From the NCBI RefSeq assembly GCF_008629695.1, contig NZ_VWSH01000001.1, positions 709,990 through 773,989 of the forward strand: a stretch of DNA of 64,000 bases. The letters are read 5' to 3'. The position numbers and the translations under genes are program-made. The DNA comes from Taibaiella lutea (lineage in GTDB: Bacteria; Bacteroidota; Bacteroidia; Chitinophagales; Chitinophagaceae). Positions 16,960 through 26,456 of the stretch are shown here, piece after piece (within the stretch, counting starts at the first letter, position 1; every line of letters begins with the position of its first letter). Under the pieces are notes generated by a model. It worked only from the letters and a program-made list of their open reading frames with translations. It searched no databases and had not been told where the DNA came from.

Positions 16960-18255
16960 ATGAGAAAAATCGTTGCAATTTCCTTCCTTACTGTTTTTTG
17001 CCTGTTTACTTCCGCCACAATTTCAAACGCTCAGTTTTGGAAAAAATTATTTGGCAAGGAAGAACCCAAATCCAATAAACCGGCACCTAAGAAAGATAAT
17101 AAACCTATAAAACAAGCGCCCGTTGAAAAAAAACAAGCAGCTCCCGAATATCCCGCAACCCAAATGAAGGCGGTGTACAGAGTCGATGTTTTGTTGCCTT
17201 TATATCTGAATACGTTGGTAAAAGACGGCAAAGCCGTTTCTAAAAAATCGCCCGAATACGCAATGGGCGCCATTAACTTCTATGAAGGTATCAGCATTGC
17301 AGCAGAGGCTATGAATAAGCAGCATCTTAAGCTTGAAATCAATATTCATGATATCACGGAAGCAAATGAAAAGCCTGAAATACTGATTAAAAACAAAAAA
17401 CTCGATAGTACGGATTTGATTATTGCTTATGTGCAATCCAATGACATTCCGGAGCTGGCTGCATTTGCCAAAAAGAAAAAAATCAATTTTGTTTCGGCGC
17501 TTTCTCCCGCAGACGCAGACACCAAAGACAATCCATATTTCATTTTAATCCAATCGACATTAAACACGCATCTGAATCAATTGGTTTCATTTGCTTCAAA
17601 TAAATATTCAAAAAACCCGAAATTTATCTTGTATTCAAAGAATACAGGTGGCGAAAAAGAAGCTTATCAGCAAATCAAAACAGCCATTGAAACAGACAAA
17701 AATACTACCAGGGAAATTGATTGCTCCCAATTCAATTTAACAGCTGAATCTCTGGCAAAGCATTTTGATTCCACAAAAGTGAATGTGTTGTTTGTAAGCA
17801 CTTTAGATATTGAACTTACAGAAAAAATTCTGAATACGCTGGCTGCAATGCCTTCTTCTTATCATTTTGAGATATTCGGGATGCCGTCATGGAAATACCT
17901 TAAAGGTTTGACGCAATCAAGTGCTTACATGAAACTGAGCATTCACTACACAACACCTTTTTATTATGATCCCACAACGGCCCCCGGAAAATATGTCAAT
18001 ACGGAATATGGCCTTACTTATGGTGGTGAACCTTCGGAGTTTGTATATCGCGGCTATGAATCCATGTATTGGCTATGTCATTTATTGACGCAATATGGTA
18101 CTATTTTCAATACGCGTATAAAGGATGTGAGCGCGGCGCCTTTCACGCGCTTCGAAATTAAAAATACTTATTCCGAAGACAATGATTTTCTTTATCTGGA
18201 AAATAACAAATTGTATATACTGCATTACCAAAACGGCGGCTATGTGGTAGAGTAA
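16960..18255 (+). CDS. Periplasmic-binding-protein type I fold protein, secreted
   Basis: 431 residues with a signal peptide (cleavage near SNAQ, residue about 24), a Lys/Pro/Ala-rich linker (residues 30-65), then a domain of the Leu/Ile/Val-binding type: VDVLLPLYL, AINFYEGISIAAEAM, LIIAYVQSNDIPELAAFAKKKKINFVSALSPAD, and a C-lobe ending around residue 420. It looks like a ligand-binding receptor, but there is no transporter beside it. Bacteroidota often fuse this fold to LysM; here no LysM is seen. The ligand is unknown. Confidence 0.7.
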   Translation: MRKIVAISFLTVFCLFTSATISNAQFWKKLFGKEEPKSNKPAPKKDNKPIKQAPVEKKQAAPEYPATQMKAVYRVDVLLPLYLNTLVKDGKAVSKKSPEYAMGAINFYEGISIAAEAMNKQHLKLEINIHDITEANEKPEILIKNKKLDSTDLIIAYVQSNDIPELAAFAKKKKINFVSALSPADADTKDNPYFILIQSTLNTHLNQLVSFASNKYSKNPKFILYSKNTGGEKEAYQQIKTAIETDKNTTREIDCSQFNLTAESLAKHFDSTKVNVLFVSTLDIELTEKILNTLAAMPSSYHFEIFGMPSWKYLKGLTQSSAYMKLSIHYTTPFYYDPTTAPGKYVNTEYGLTYGGEPSEFVYRGYESMYWLCHLLTQYGTIFNTRIKDVSAAPFTRFEIKNTYSEDNDFLYLENNKLYILHYQNGGYVVE

Positions 18256-18347
18256 CAATAACCACAGATTCTGATCAGGTTCAATGACAGAAGTATTGTA
18301 TGTTTATCATGCTAAACAATTACAATTAAAGCCTGCAATCCAGCAAA

Positions 18348-18384
18348 TAGAAAAGCGGTTGACATTATATCAACCGCTTTTCTA
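18348..18384. terminator. Bidirectional terminator
   Basis: A perfect 15-bp palindromic stem (TAGAAAAGCGGTTGA) with a 7-base loop. T-rich flank on the plus strand. Between convergent genes. Confidence 0.9.
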
Positions 18385-18404
18385 TTTTATTTAAAAGAAA
18401 CGAA

Positions 18405-19499
18405 TTATGCTTCCTGATTCTGTAATTTCAATTGATCTTCTACAATGGCTTTTTTCTGCGCCTGATACGGACGGTGATACTGTTCAATAAATTGTTTTTT
18501 AGAATCGCGGTAAGAATCGATGCCACCCAGAAAGTGCACGATACGCACATATACATAGGCAAGGTCCAATTGATAACCTAAGAAACCGGAACGCGCGCTT
18601 GCCGGGTACAAATGATGGTTATTATGCCATTCGCCCGCAACATACCCCGGCCATATCTGGTTGATAGACATGTCTTTTCTATTGAAATCTACGCCATCCA
18701 CTCTTTTATCTTTTCCTTTACCGTGACCTTCATAGTTGAACGTACGAACACCTGCAGTCCAGACAAATGCGGAACCGAAGATGGCACAAGCTAAACCAAT
18801 TCCCTGGCCGCCTAACAGATATTGTCCGATAAGATAGAAAGCACCAAACCAGAAACCCCAGTTCAGCAGCCAGCTTAACAAAACTCTTGCCGGATGATCA
18901 ATACTGCCCCATTTTTTATATTGAGCATAGGTATTTGGAGTAACGCCCGTATGTTTCATCAGGTTTACAACACGTGCATAGTCTTCTTCCGAAAGGTTAC
19001 GATTGATAGGCTGATGATTGGCATCTGCCAGAAAACAATACAGGAAACCTGCATTGGCATTGTAAGGGTCACCGGGTTCATCAGATTTGGCATGATGCAC
19101 ATGATGCGATACGGCATAGATTTCTTCAAAAACGGTTTTAACGACCAATTGCTGCGTTACAAAACGCCAGAAATTATTTTTGAAAGTATAAGCTCCGTGT
19201 GTACAATAGCGATGATACCAAATGGTACCATGTGTACCCATCAAAATCATACTATAAATAAATCCGGCAGCAACAAACCACCAGTTAAAATGGAAAAACA
19301 AAAAAACAATGAGGAAAGGTAAAAGGCTGAACATCTGAACCCAACTCGTAAAAGTCATCCAGTTTTTTCGATTTTTAAACACATTCAATCTGGATAAAAA
19401 TTCACTGAAAATCTGTTTTGGTGAAGGTTTTACCAAATTGCCCTGCTCATCACGCCAACCGTAGGATGGCTGCTCCAACACATAATCAAATAGCGCCAT
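18405..19499 (-). CDS. Acyl-CoA / fatty acid desaturase (delta-9 type)
   Basis: 364 residues, integral membrane di-iron enzyme. The three histidine boxes are HRYCTHGAY, HHVHHAKSDEPGDPYN, and EWHNNHHLYPASARSG, with four hydrophobic segments around them. It introduces a cis double bond into a fatty acyl chain using O2, ferredoxin or a cytochrome as electron donor, which adjusts membrane fluidity. It is monocistronic. The divergent spacer to sppA (19500-19761, 262 bp) is very AT-rich and holds the sppA promoter. Confidence 0.92.
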   Translation of the reverse strand: MALFDYVLEQPSYGWRDEQGNLVKPSPKQIFSEFLSRLNVFKNRKNWMTFTSWVQMFSLLPFLIVFLFFHFNWWFVAAGFIYSMILMGTHGTIWYHRYCTHGAYTFKNNFWRFVTQQLVVKTVFEEIYAVSHHVHHAKSDEPGDPYNANAGFLYCFLADANHQPINRNLSEEDYARVVNLMKHTGVTPNTYAQYKKWGSIDHPARVLLSWLLNWGFWFGAFYLIGQYLLGGQGIGLACAIFGSAFVWTAGVRTFNYEGHGKGKDKRVDGVDFNRKDMSINQIWPGYVAGEWHNNHHLYPASARSGFLGYQLDLAYVYVRIVHFLGGIDSYRDSKKQFIEQYHRPYQAQKKAIVEDQLKLQNQEA

Positions 19500-19733
19500 T
19501 AAAAAAATTTAATAAAAACAAAAATAGATGATAATTATACCAAAATAACTATCCTTAATGGCGGTAAAGATAAATATAATTTGATTGATACTATCAATTA
19601 ATTGTTACGAGTTCAATTAATTTATGTTATCTGTTTTAAGATAATACCGGATAAATCACATAATTTACATTAATCAATAAAAGCCTCTCTTAAAAACCAC
19701 CTAATAGGGTGAAGCAAAGTGTCATCATAACTT

Positions 19734-19741
19734 TATCTTTG
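19734..19741 (+). promoter_or_regulatory. Bacteroidota -7 element, TATCTTTG
   Basis: TAnnTTTG match 20 bp before the sppA ATG. Confidence 0.5.
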
Positions 19742-19761
19742 CTCAAAATGAATCTATTATA

Positions 19762-21555
19762 ATGAAACAATTCTTTAAGTTTTTCTTTGCCTCTTTGCTG
19801 GCAATGGCAGTGGCAGGTGTGATTGTTTTCGCTGTTTTCTTTATGATAATCGGCGCTGTGTCACAATCTATTTCCGGCGCATTCAGCTCAGATGAAACTA
19901 CAATCCTGAAAGACAACAGTATATTGAATATTGACCTGACAAAAGATTATCATGAATTGGGCGAAAGTAATTCACTGGCATTATTTACAGGGGGGGACAG
20001 TAAATCTACCGGATTACTGGATTTATTAAGGAGTATCAAACTTGCAAAAACAGATCCGAAAATCAAAGGCATATACCTTAAAACAGGAGGTTCCCCCAAC
20101 GGTCAGGCAACGGCACAACAAATAAGGGAAGCGTTGAAAGATTTCAAACAAAGCGGAAAATTCATTTATTCTTATGGCGATTTTGTGCCTCAATCCGATT
20201 ATTTCATCGCATCGGTTGCAGATGCCGTTTACATCAATCCATTGGGTTCCGTTGAATTGAAAGGGTTAGCCTCTAAACTGGTTTTCTTTAAAGGTGCATT
20301 GGACAAATTAAATGTTCAACCCGAGATATTTTATTGCGGTCAGTTCAAGAGCGCTACTGAGCCGTTCAGGATGGATAAAATGAGTGACCCGAATCGCAAG
20401 CAGATAGCAGCATTGCAACATGACATCTGGCAACAAATGGTAACAGCTATCATGGAACACACGCATGCAGACAGCAATACTGTGGCTTCCTGGGTACAGA
20501 ATGGCACTATACAGACCGCATCAGACGCTATTAAATATAAATTGGCAGACGGCATTATGTACAAAGATGAAATAGAAAGTCTTTTAAGGTCGAAAACAGG
20601 CATTCCGGCTAAAGAAGATATTCGCTTTGTAGATGCAAATGATTACCTGAGCAACAGCAAACCTGATTTCAAAGGCGCACAAATTGCCGTGTTAGTTGCT
20701 GAAGGTGAAATTGTTGATGGCTCGTCTCAAAGCTCTTCTTATCAGATTGCATCGGAAGATTTTATTAAAGAAATAAGAAAAGTAAGGGACAATGATGATA
20801 TTAAAGCGGTAGTAATGCGCGTAAACTCCCCGGGAGGAAGCGCTTTGGCTTCGGAAGTTATTTTAAGGGAATTACAGATTTTGAAAAAGAAAAAACCATT
20901 GGTAGTGTCTATGGGCGATTTAGCTGCAAGCGGTGGCTATTATATCTCATGTCAGGCTGATAGTATTTTTGCGTTGCCAAATACCATTACAGGGAGTATT
21001 GGTGTTTTTGGAATGATGTTTAATACACAGGCTTTTTTCAATGGTAAATTGGGCATTACTTTCGATGGAGAAAAGAATGCGCCTTATGCAGATTTTCCTA
21101 ATGCAAATCGTCCTATGACTGAACAGGAAAAAACATTTATTCAAAATGGCGTCGATAGCATTTATAAAACTTTCAAAAGCAGAGTAGCTGCCGGCCGTAG
21201 ATTAGATATTGCGTATGTGGACAGCATCGGACAGGGACGTGTATGGACAGGAACAGCAGGTTTGCAAAACGGGTTGGTAGATGCTATCGGCGGATTGGAC
21301 AGAGCGATAACAAGTGCCGCATCTTTGGCTAAAATCAAAGACTACCACGTGGTGAACTATCCGAAGGTTGAAGACAAAATGTCCAGAATTTTATCCATGC
21401 TTGGCAAAAATTCTTCCAAAGAAAAAATAATGGCGGAACAATTGTTGGAACAGGAAATGGGTAAAGAATACCGTTGGTTCAGAATGCTGAAAATGATGCA
21501 GGAACAAAAGAACCATATCTGGATGATGATGCCTTACGTTCCTGAAATTAATTAA
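19762..21555 (+). CDS. sppA: Signal peptide peptidase SppA (67K type)
   Basis: 597 residues with one N-terminal membrane anchor (residues 9-33). The enzyme has two tandem ClpP-like domains: the catalytic lysine sits in the first (CGQFKSATEPF, K196) and the serine in the second (LAASGGYYIS, S390), as in E. coli SppA (K209/S409). It cleaves signal peptides left in the inner membrane after secretion. A terminator follows directly; no neighbour is cotranscribed. Confidence 0.96.
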   Translation: MKQFFKFFFASLLAMAVAGVIVFAVFFMIIGAVSQSISGAFSSDETTILKDNSILNIDLTKDYHELGESNSLALFTGGDSKSTGLLDLLRSIKLAKTDPKIKGIYLKTGGSPNGQATAQQIREALKDFKQSGKFIYSYGDFVPQSDYFIASVADAVYINPLGSVELKGLASKLVFFKGALDKLNVQPEIFYCGQFKSATEPFRMDKMSDPNRKQIAALQHDIWQQMVTAIMEHTHADSNTVASWVQNGTIQTASDAIKYKLADGIMYKDEIESLLRSKTGIPAKEDIRFVDANDYLSNSKPDFKGAQIAVLVAEGEIVDGSSQSSSYQIASEDFIKEIRKVRDNDDIKAVVMRVNSPGGSALASEVILRELQILKKKKPLVVSMGDLAASGGYYISCQADSIFALPNTITGSIGVFGMMFNTQAFFNGKLGITFDGEKNAPYADFPNANRPMTEQEKTFIQNGVDSIYKTFKSRVAAGRRLDIAYVDSIGQGRVWTGTAGLQNGLVDAIGGLDRAITSAASLAKIKDYHVVNYPKVEDKMSRILSMLGKNSSKEKIMAEQLLEQEMGKEYRWFRMLKMMQEQKNHIWMMMPYVPEIN

Positions 21556-21565
21556 AAAAAACATA

Positions 21566-21618
21566 CAACCGGATTAATGAAATGCATATACTATTCATTG
21601 CTTTAATCCGGTTTTTAA
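21566..21618 (+). terminator. Terminator of sppA
   Basis: AACCGGATTA pairs with TAATCCGGTT around a long inner hairpin, followed by a T-run. Confidence 0.75.
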
Positions 21619-21749
21619 ACTTTTTGGCACGGAATTTGTCTGTATTAATATAGCAACAGATAATGAACATTTCTTATCGCCATAGTTTTTGTCTATGTTA
21701 TTTATTTATATTTTTAGAGCAAAAGTTATGAAGTTTTGAATTTGATTAT

Positions 21750-21757
21750 TATCTTTG
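21750..21757 (+). promoter_or_regulatory. Bacteroidota -7 element, TATCTTTG
   Basis: TAnnTTTG match 67 bp before the next ATG. The rest of 21619-21749 is AT-rich with no recognisable gene. Confidence 0.45.
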
Positions 21758-21824
21758 CCTTAATAGCAAGATTAAAATAAGGAGAAATCCTTTAATTTCA
21801 GCACATTATAAAAGTCATTTGACT

Positions 21825-22202
21825 ATGAAAATTATATACAAACTGTCTCTTTTACTAAGTATGATACTTCTTGCAGAGTTAAGCTCTGTAAGTGTTTCAG
21901 CACAGCAAGGGGGTGAAAAAACATTAATTTCCAATCAAGACAGAACACTGACCGTTTATCCTATTCCTGCAAATAACAGAGTAAACGTCCGTCTTTCTTC
22001 GGCTTTACGTCAGGAAGTTGATAAAGTGGAAATTGTAAATCTTATTGGTCGTAAATTAACTGAACAAGTCATCATTGACAACAATACCACTGAAATTACT
22101 TTCAACGATTTAGGCGATTTCCCGGAAGGTATTTACATGGTAATGGCAAGGGATAAATCCGGAAAGATTATTCAGTCTTCAAAATTGGTTATCAACAGAT
22201 AA
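21825..22202 (+). CDS. Small secreted protein consisting of a T9SS type A sorting domain
   Basis: 125 residues from ATG 21825. A signal peptide (residues 1-27, ending SVSAQ) is followed by about 15 residues and then directly by a complete Type IX secretion C-terminal domain: TVYPIPANNRVNVRL, VEIVNLIGRKL, and FPEGIYMVMARDKSGKIIQSSKLVI. Sorting domains normally follow a large cargo; here there is no cargo. The role is unknown: it could be a small surface protein, a competitor for the secretion machinery, or a remnant. Own promoter and terminator suggest it is expressed. Confidence 0.8.
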   Translation: MKIIYKLSLLLSMILLAELSSVSVSAQQGGEKTLISNQDRTLTVYPIPANNRVNVRLSSALRQEVDKVEIVNLIGRKLTEQVIIDNNTTEITFNDLGDFPEGIYMVMARDKSGKIIQSSKLVINR

Positions 22203-22238
22203 AAATAAGATCGCCATTATTGAGGCGAAAAAATAAAT

Positions 22239-22275
22239 AAAAACGGAAGCCCTCAAACGGTTTCCGTTTTTATTT
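22239..22275 (+). terminator. Terminator of the small T9SS protein
   Basis: AAAAACGGAA pairs with TTCCGTTTTT; loop CCCTCAAACGG-like, T-rich end. Confidence 0.8.
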
Positions 22276-22302
22276 GTACTTTAGTTTAATAGATATTATT
22301 TT

Positions 22303-24555
22303 ATGAGCACTCCTTTATTATATACGAAATCAGTTGATGAAGAGCAAGAGAAGAAAATAATCCTTCGTGAATACCGCGCATTACTAAGAGCACTCAAACA
22401 ACAGATTAAAAAAGGCGACAAAAAAATTATTCGCCGTGCATTTGAATTGGCTGCCGATGCTCATAAGGATATGCGCCGTAAATCAGGTGAACCTTATATT
22501 TTGCACCCATTAGCCGTAGCCAGAATTGTAGTAGAAGAAATCGGGCTCGGTGTTACTTCGGCATGTTGCGCGTTAATGCACGACGTGGTTGAAGACACCG
22601 AAATCACATTAGAAGATATTGCAAGCGAATTCGGCACTAATTTTTCACGCATCATAGACGGTCTTACCAAAATATCAAATGTAGTTGATATTAAAGCCAG
22701 CGCTTCTATGCAGGCTGAGAATTTCAGGAAAATATTACTGACTCTTGCGGAAGACCCACGCGTGATATTGATTAAGCTTGCAGACAGGCTTCATAACATG
22801 CGTACGCTCACCAGCATGAGCCGTGAAAAACAGCTGAAAATAGCATCTGAAACCACTTATATTTTCACGCCTCTTGCGCATCGTTTAGGTCTTTATGAGA
22901 TAAAAACAGAACTGGAAGATCTTGCATTAAAATTTACGCAACCGGATGTCTATCTTGATATTGTACGACGACTAAAAGAAACAAAACGAGACCGTACCAA
23001 ATATATTAATGAATTCATCAAACCGGTAAAAGAGGAACTGGTAAAGCATGATATTGATTTTGAGATTTATGGAAGACCTAAGTCAATCCACTCCATCCTC
23101 AATAAAATCCGCACCAAACATGTAACTTTTGATGAAGTATATGATTTGTTTGCCATCAGGGTTATTTTAAAATCACCTAAAGAAAGAGAAAAAGAAGATT
23201 GCTGGAAGGTATATTCTATTATCACCAATTTTTACCAACCCAGTCCCGAGCGGTTAAGAGATTGGTTGAGTATGCCCAAAAGTAACGGCTATGAAGCTTT
23301 GCACACCACCGTAATGGGACCGATGGGTAGATGGGTGGAAGTGCAGATCCGCACCGAACGTATGAATGAAATTGCCGAGAAAGGTCTGGCTGCGCATTGG
23401 AAATACAAAGAAGGAACACAAAGTGAAAACAAATTAGACGCCTGGTTAAAACATATCGGAGAAGTACTAAACAATCCTGATACCGACACGCTGGATTTTG
23501 TTCAGGATTTCAAATTGGATTTGTTTACCGAAGAGATTTATGTCTATACGCCCAAAGGTGATATGCGTGTTTTGCCGCAAGGCGCAACAGCACTGGATCT
23601 GGCTTTTGACGTACACTCTGATATCGGGGCCCGTTGTATCGGTGCAAAAGTAAATTACAGATTAGTACCTATCAGCCAGCAATTGCAAAGTGGCGACCAG
23701 GTAGAAATCATTACTTCTTCCAAACAAAAACCATCAGAAGACTGGCTCAACTTTGTAGTCACCGCCAAGGCGAAATCAAGGATTAAATATTACCTGAAAG
23801 AAGAAAAACGAAGAATTGCCGAAGATGGCAAAGAAGTGTTGTATCGTAAGTTGGATCACATGAAGCTACAGCCGAGCATTCAGAACCTGAATGAGCTTTG
23901 TTCTTTCTTTAAATTGCCTTCCCCGCTTGATTTATATTATGGTATTGCTGTTGGTTCGATCGACCTGAAAGTCTTAAAAACCTTTACCGTCAATGGAGAC
24001 CGTTTACACCAGCCACAAAAAGAAACGAAACCTGATTCAGGCAAGCCTGCACACACACATACCGAACACGACAAGCATATTCCTGCAAAAGGTGGTGAGC
24101 TGGTAATCTTCGGCGAAAGCTCCGATAAAATCTTATATAAACTGGCGCAATGCTGTCAACCTATTCCGGGCGATGACGTATTTGGCTTTATAACTTCCGG
24201 CGAAGGCCTGAAAGTGCATCGTACTGACTGTCCGAATGCGGCACAATTAATGGCCAACTATGCACACAGAATTGTGAAAACCAAATGGGCCAAGAATAAA
24301 GAAATTTCCTTCCTTACAGGTGTTAAGCTTACCGGATTGGATGATGTTGGTATCATTCAGGGCATTACAACCGTTATCACAGGAGAGCTTCATATGAATA
24401 TGCGTTCCATAAGCATTGATTCCAAAGACGGTGTTTTTGAAGGAAACATTATGGTTTTCGTTCATGACCGTGAAGAGTTGGATGAACTTTGCAGACGTCT
24501 TGGCAATATCAAAGGCATTACAAAGGTAGAAAGGATTGAAGCCAGTGAAGAGTAG
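22303..24555 (+). CDS. RelA/SpoT family (p)ppGpp synthetase/hydrolase
   Basis: 750 residues, full-length long RSH. Order: HD hydrolase domain with its metal histidine and HDVVEDT (residues about 45-200), synthetase domain (YGRPKSIHSILNKI, then DEVYDLFAIRVIL, residues about 240-350), TGS domain (IYVYTPKGDMRVLPQGATALDLAF, about 405), a zinc-finger-like/helical part with CCQPIPGDDVFGFIT, and a C-terminal ACT domain. Both catalytic halves look intact, so it should both make and degrade the stringent-response alarmone. Bacteroidota usually keep one or two such enzymes. Confidence 0.96.
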   Translation: MSTPLLYTKSVDEEQEKKIILREYRALLRALKQQIKKGDKKIIRRAFELAADAHKDMRRKSGEPYILHPLAVARIVVEEIGLGVTSACCALMHDVVEDTEITLEDIASEFGTNFSRIIDGLTKISNVVDIKASASMQAENFRKILLTLAEDPRVILIKLADRLHNMRTLTSMSREKQLKIASETTYIFTPLAHRLGLYEIKTELEDLALKFTQPDVYLDIVRRLKETKRDRTKYINEFIKPVKEELVKHDIDFEIYGRPKSIHSILNKIRTKHVTFDEVYDLFAIRVILKSPKEREKEDCWKVYSIITNFYQPSPERLRDWLSMPKSNGYEALHTTVMGPMGRWVEVQIRTERMNEIAEKGLAAHWKYKEGTQSENKLDAWLKHIGEVLNNPDTDTLDFVQDFKLDLFTEEIYVYTPKGDMRVLPQGATALDLAFDVHSDIGARCIGAKVNYRLVPISQQLQSGDQVEIITSSKQKPSEDWLNFVVTAKAKSRIKYYLKEEKRRIAEDGKEVLYRKLDHMKLQPSIQNLNELCSFFKLPSPLDLYYGIAVGSIDLKVLKTFTVNGDRLHQPQKETKPDSGKPAHTHTEHDKHIPAKGGELVIFGESSDKILYKLAQCCQPIPGDDVFGFITSGEGLKVHRTDCPNAAQLMANYAHRIVKTKWAKNKEISFLTGVKLTGLDDVGIIQGITTVITGELHMNMRSISIDSKDGVFEGNIMVFVHDREELDELCRRLGNIKGITKVERIEASEE

Positions 24556-24703
24556 ATTTTAGATATCAGGCATTGGAAAGTATTTTCGTTACAGCCGTGT
24601 TTCCATTTCTTCATTTTAAAATATTTCGGGCCAAAAGTTGAAATTTATGACTGTGTAATCGTTCATAAAATTTACTTTTGGCTTTTAATTTTTTACTTCC
24701 CGA

Positions 24704-25309
24704 ATGATATCTTCCTCTATTCCGTTTCCGCCGATATACTGGTGGGTAAAGGCTTGCCAAAGTAAAACCGTTACGATTGACCTCGGAGAGCATTATCAAA
24801 AAATGAGCTATAGAAACCGGTATTATCTGGCTGCTCCCGAAGGAAAAATATTAATGAGCCTGCCTTTGGAGAATGGAAGAAACCAAAGAATATCGATGAA
24901 AGATGTAAAGCTTTCCGATGAAACGGATTGGCAAAGCAATCAATGGAAAACAATCGTTTCTTTATACAACCGCTCCCCTTTCTTCGAATATTTTGAACAT
25001 TATTTCAAACCCTTATTTGAAAAACCTTTCGACTCTTTGCATGCTTTCAACATCGCGGGTATTCATCAGATAAATAATCTTTTAAAATTAGGTTTAAACA
25101 TTGAGACCACTGAAATATTTACAAAACACTATCCGGAAGGAATAACAGATTTAAGGAATACACTAAAACCACAATCAGAGCCTGAAGAAATGAAAACTAC
25201 CGCGTATTATCAGGTATTTGAAGACAGGGCAGGATTCCAGTCAAATTGTTCCGTGCTGGATTTGCTTTTTTGTGAAGGAATGGCTGCGAGGGATTTTTTG
25301 CTGAAATAA
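24704..25309 (+). CDS. WbqC family protein
   Basis: 201 residues matching WbqC: IPFPPIYWW at the N-terminus, YQKMSYRNRYYLAAPEGKILMSLPLENGR, and the WKTIVSLYNRSPFFEYFEHYFKPLFE block. Found widely with polysaccharide genes; relatives are linked to sugar modification, but no activity is firmly shown. Here no polysaccharide genes are close. Two stacked hairpins separate it from the convergent dehydrogenase. Confidence 0.82.
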   Translation: MISSSIPFPPIYWWVKACQSKTVTIDLGEHYQKMSYRNRYYLAAPEGKILMSLPLENGRNQRISMKDVKLSDETDWQSNQWKTIVSLYNRSPFFEYFEHYFKPLFEKPFDSLHAFNIAGIHQINNLLKLGLNIETTEIFTKHYPEGITDLRNTLKPQSEPEEMKTTAYYQVFEDRAGFQSNCSVLDLLFCEGMAARDFLLK

Positions 25310-25373
25310 TAGAAATTGTTGATGTTGCTGTTGGTCAAAAGACATAACAACGTCGAAATAGCTAATAACTAAA

Positions 25374-25404
25374 AGGTTGTCAACTTTTTAAAAGTTGACA
25401 ACCT
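25374..25404. terminator. Palindromic terminator after wbqC-like gene
   Basis: AGGTTGTCAAC arms with a TTTTTAAAA centre. The middle 21 bp equals that of the terminator at 1655-1694. Confidence 0.8.
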
Positions 25405-25412
25405 ATCACAAA

Positions 25413-25447
25413 CAAAGAGGTCAAGCTTTCACAGCTTGACCTCTTTG
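25413..25447. terminator. Second terminator, adjacent
   Basis: CAAAGAGGTCAAGCT and its perfect complement, 15-bp stem, loop TTCAC. Probably ends the leftward dehydrogenase gene. Confidence 0.8.
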
Positions 25448-25469
25448 CTATATATAATTCAACCAATTA

Positions 25470-26456
25470 TTACATTTTCCATTGTTTGCTGGCGAAACGC
25501 TCGCTTACAACCAATTCTTTGCTACCCGGTGTGTATTTATAGAAACCTTCGCCGCTCTTAGCACCTAAGTATCCTGCCTGAACCATATTGCAAAGCAATG
25601 TAGCCGGAGCATATTTCTGGTTACCGAAGCCCATATGCAATACGTTCATGATAGAGAAGCAAGTATCCAGACCAATGAAATCAGCTAACTGCAATGGTCC
25701 CATCGGATGAGCCATACCCAGCTTCATGATAGTGTCAATTTCCTCAACACCGGCAACACCTTCCTGCAAAGCAAGGATTGCTTCATTAATTAAAGGCATC
25801 AAAATACGGTTGGAGATAAAACCAGGATAATCGTTTACCACACATGGCACTTTACCCAATGCTTTTGTAAGGTCATAAACTGTTTGTGTAACTTCAGCAT
25901 CAGTAGCATAACCATTTATGATTTCCACCAAACGCATTACAGGAACAGGATTCATGAAGTGCATTCCTATTACTTGCTTCGGGCGTTTTGTGTAAGAACC
26001 GATACGGGTAATAGAAATAGAGGAGGTGTTAGATGCCAAAATTGTTTTTGGAGGACAAAGGCGATCCAATTCCTGGAATATTTTGATTTTCAAATCAATG
26101 TTTTCAGAAGCTGCTTCAACTACCAAATCAGCATCAGCAACGGCTTCAGCCATATCTGTATAAGTTTTGATATTGTTTACAGCATTTTGTTTCACTTCTT
26201 CTGTCAACAGGTTTTTAGCAATCTGGCGATCCATATTGGAAGCAATTTTCGCTACCGCTTTGTCCAATGCCTCTCTTGAAATATCAACCATGTGTACTTT
26301 GCAACCCATTTGTGCAAAAACATGTGTAATACCATTTCCCATTGTACCTGCGCCAATAACGGCTACAGTCTTAATATTGGCAATGCGTTCTTTTGCATTT
26401 GTATCTAATCCGATAGTTTCTGTTTTCACTGTCGTTTTTTCTTTTAATTCACTCAT
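25470..26456 (-). CDS. 3-hydroxybutyryl-CoA / 3-hydroxyacyl-CoA dehydrogenase
   Basis: 328 residues. NAD-binding motif VAVIGAGTMGNGI followed by the 3HCDH signature region: LASNTSSISITRI, GMHFMNPVPVMRLVEII, NDYPGFISNRILMPLINEA and the substrate-binding Glu/His region (HPMGPLQLADFIGLD). It carries an N-terminal extension of about 28 charged residues. It oxidises (S)-3-hydroxyacyl-CoA to the 3-keto form. It fits with the thiolases at 3288 and 63944, although these genes are far apart. Confidence 0.93.
   Translation of the reverse strand: MSELKEKTTVKTETIGLDTNAKERIANIKTVAVIGAGTMGNGITHVFAQMGCKVHMVDISREALDKAVAKIASNMDRQIAKNLLTEEVKQNAVNNIKTYTDMAEAVADADLVVEAASENIDLKIKIFQELDRLCPPKTILASNTSSISITRIGSYTKRPKQVIGMHFMNPVPVMRLVEIINGYATDAEVTQTVYDLTKALGKVPCVVNDYPGFISNRILMPLINEAILALQEGVAGVEEIDTIMKLGMAHPMGPLQLADFIGLDTCFSIMNVLHMGFGNQKYAPATLLCNMVQAGYLGAKSGEGFYKYTPGSKELVVSERFASKQWKM

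Noticed and set aside
19500-19761. A tRNA or small RNA in the desaturase-sppA spacer
   Set aside because: Very AT-rich with no cloverleaf or conserved loop. Only the sppA -7 element is supported.
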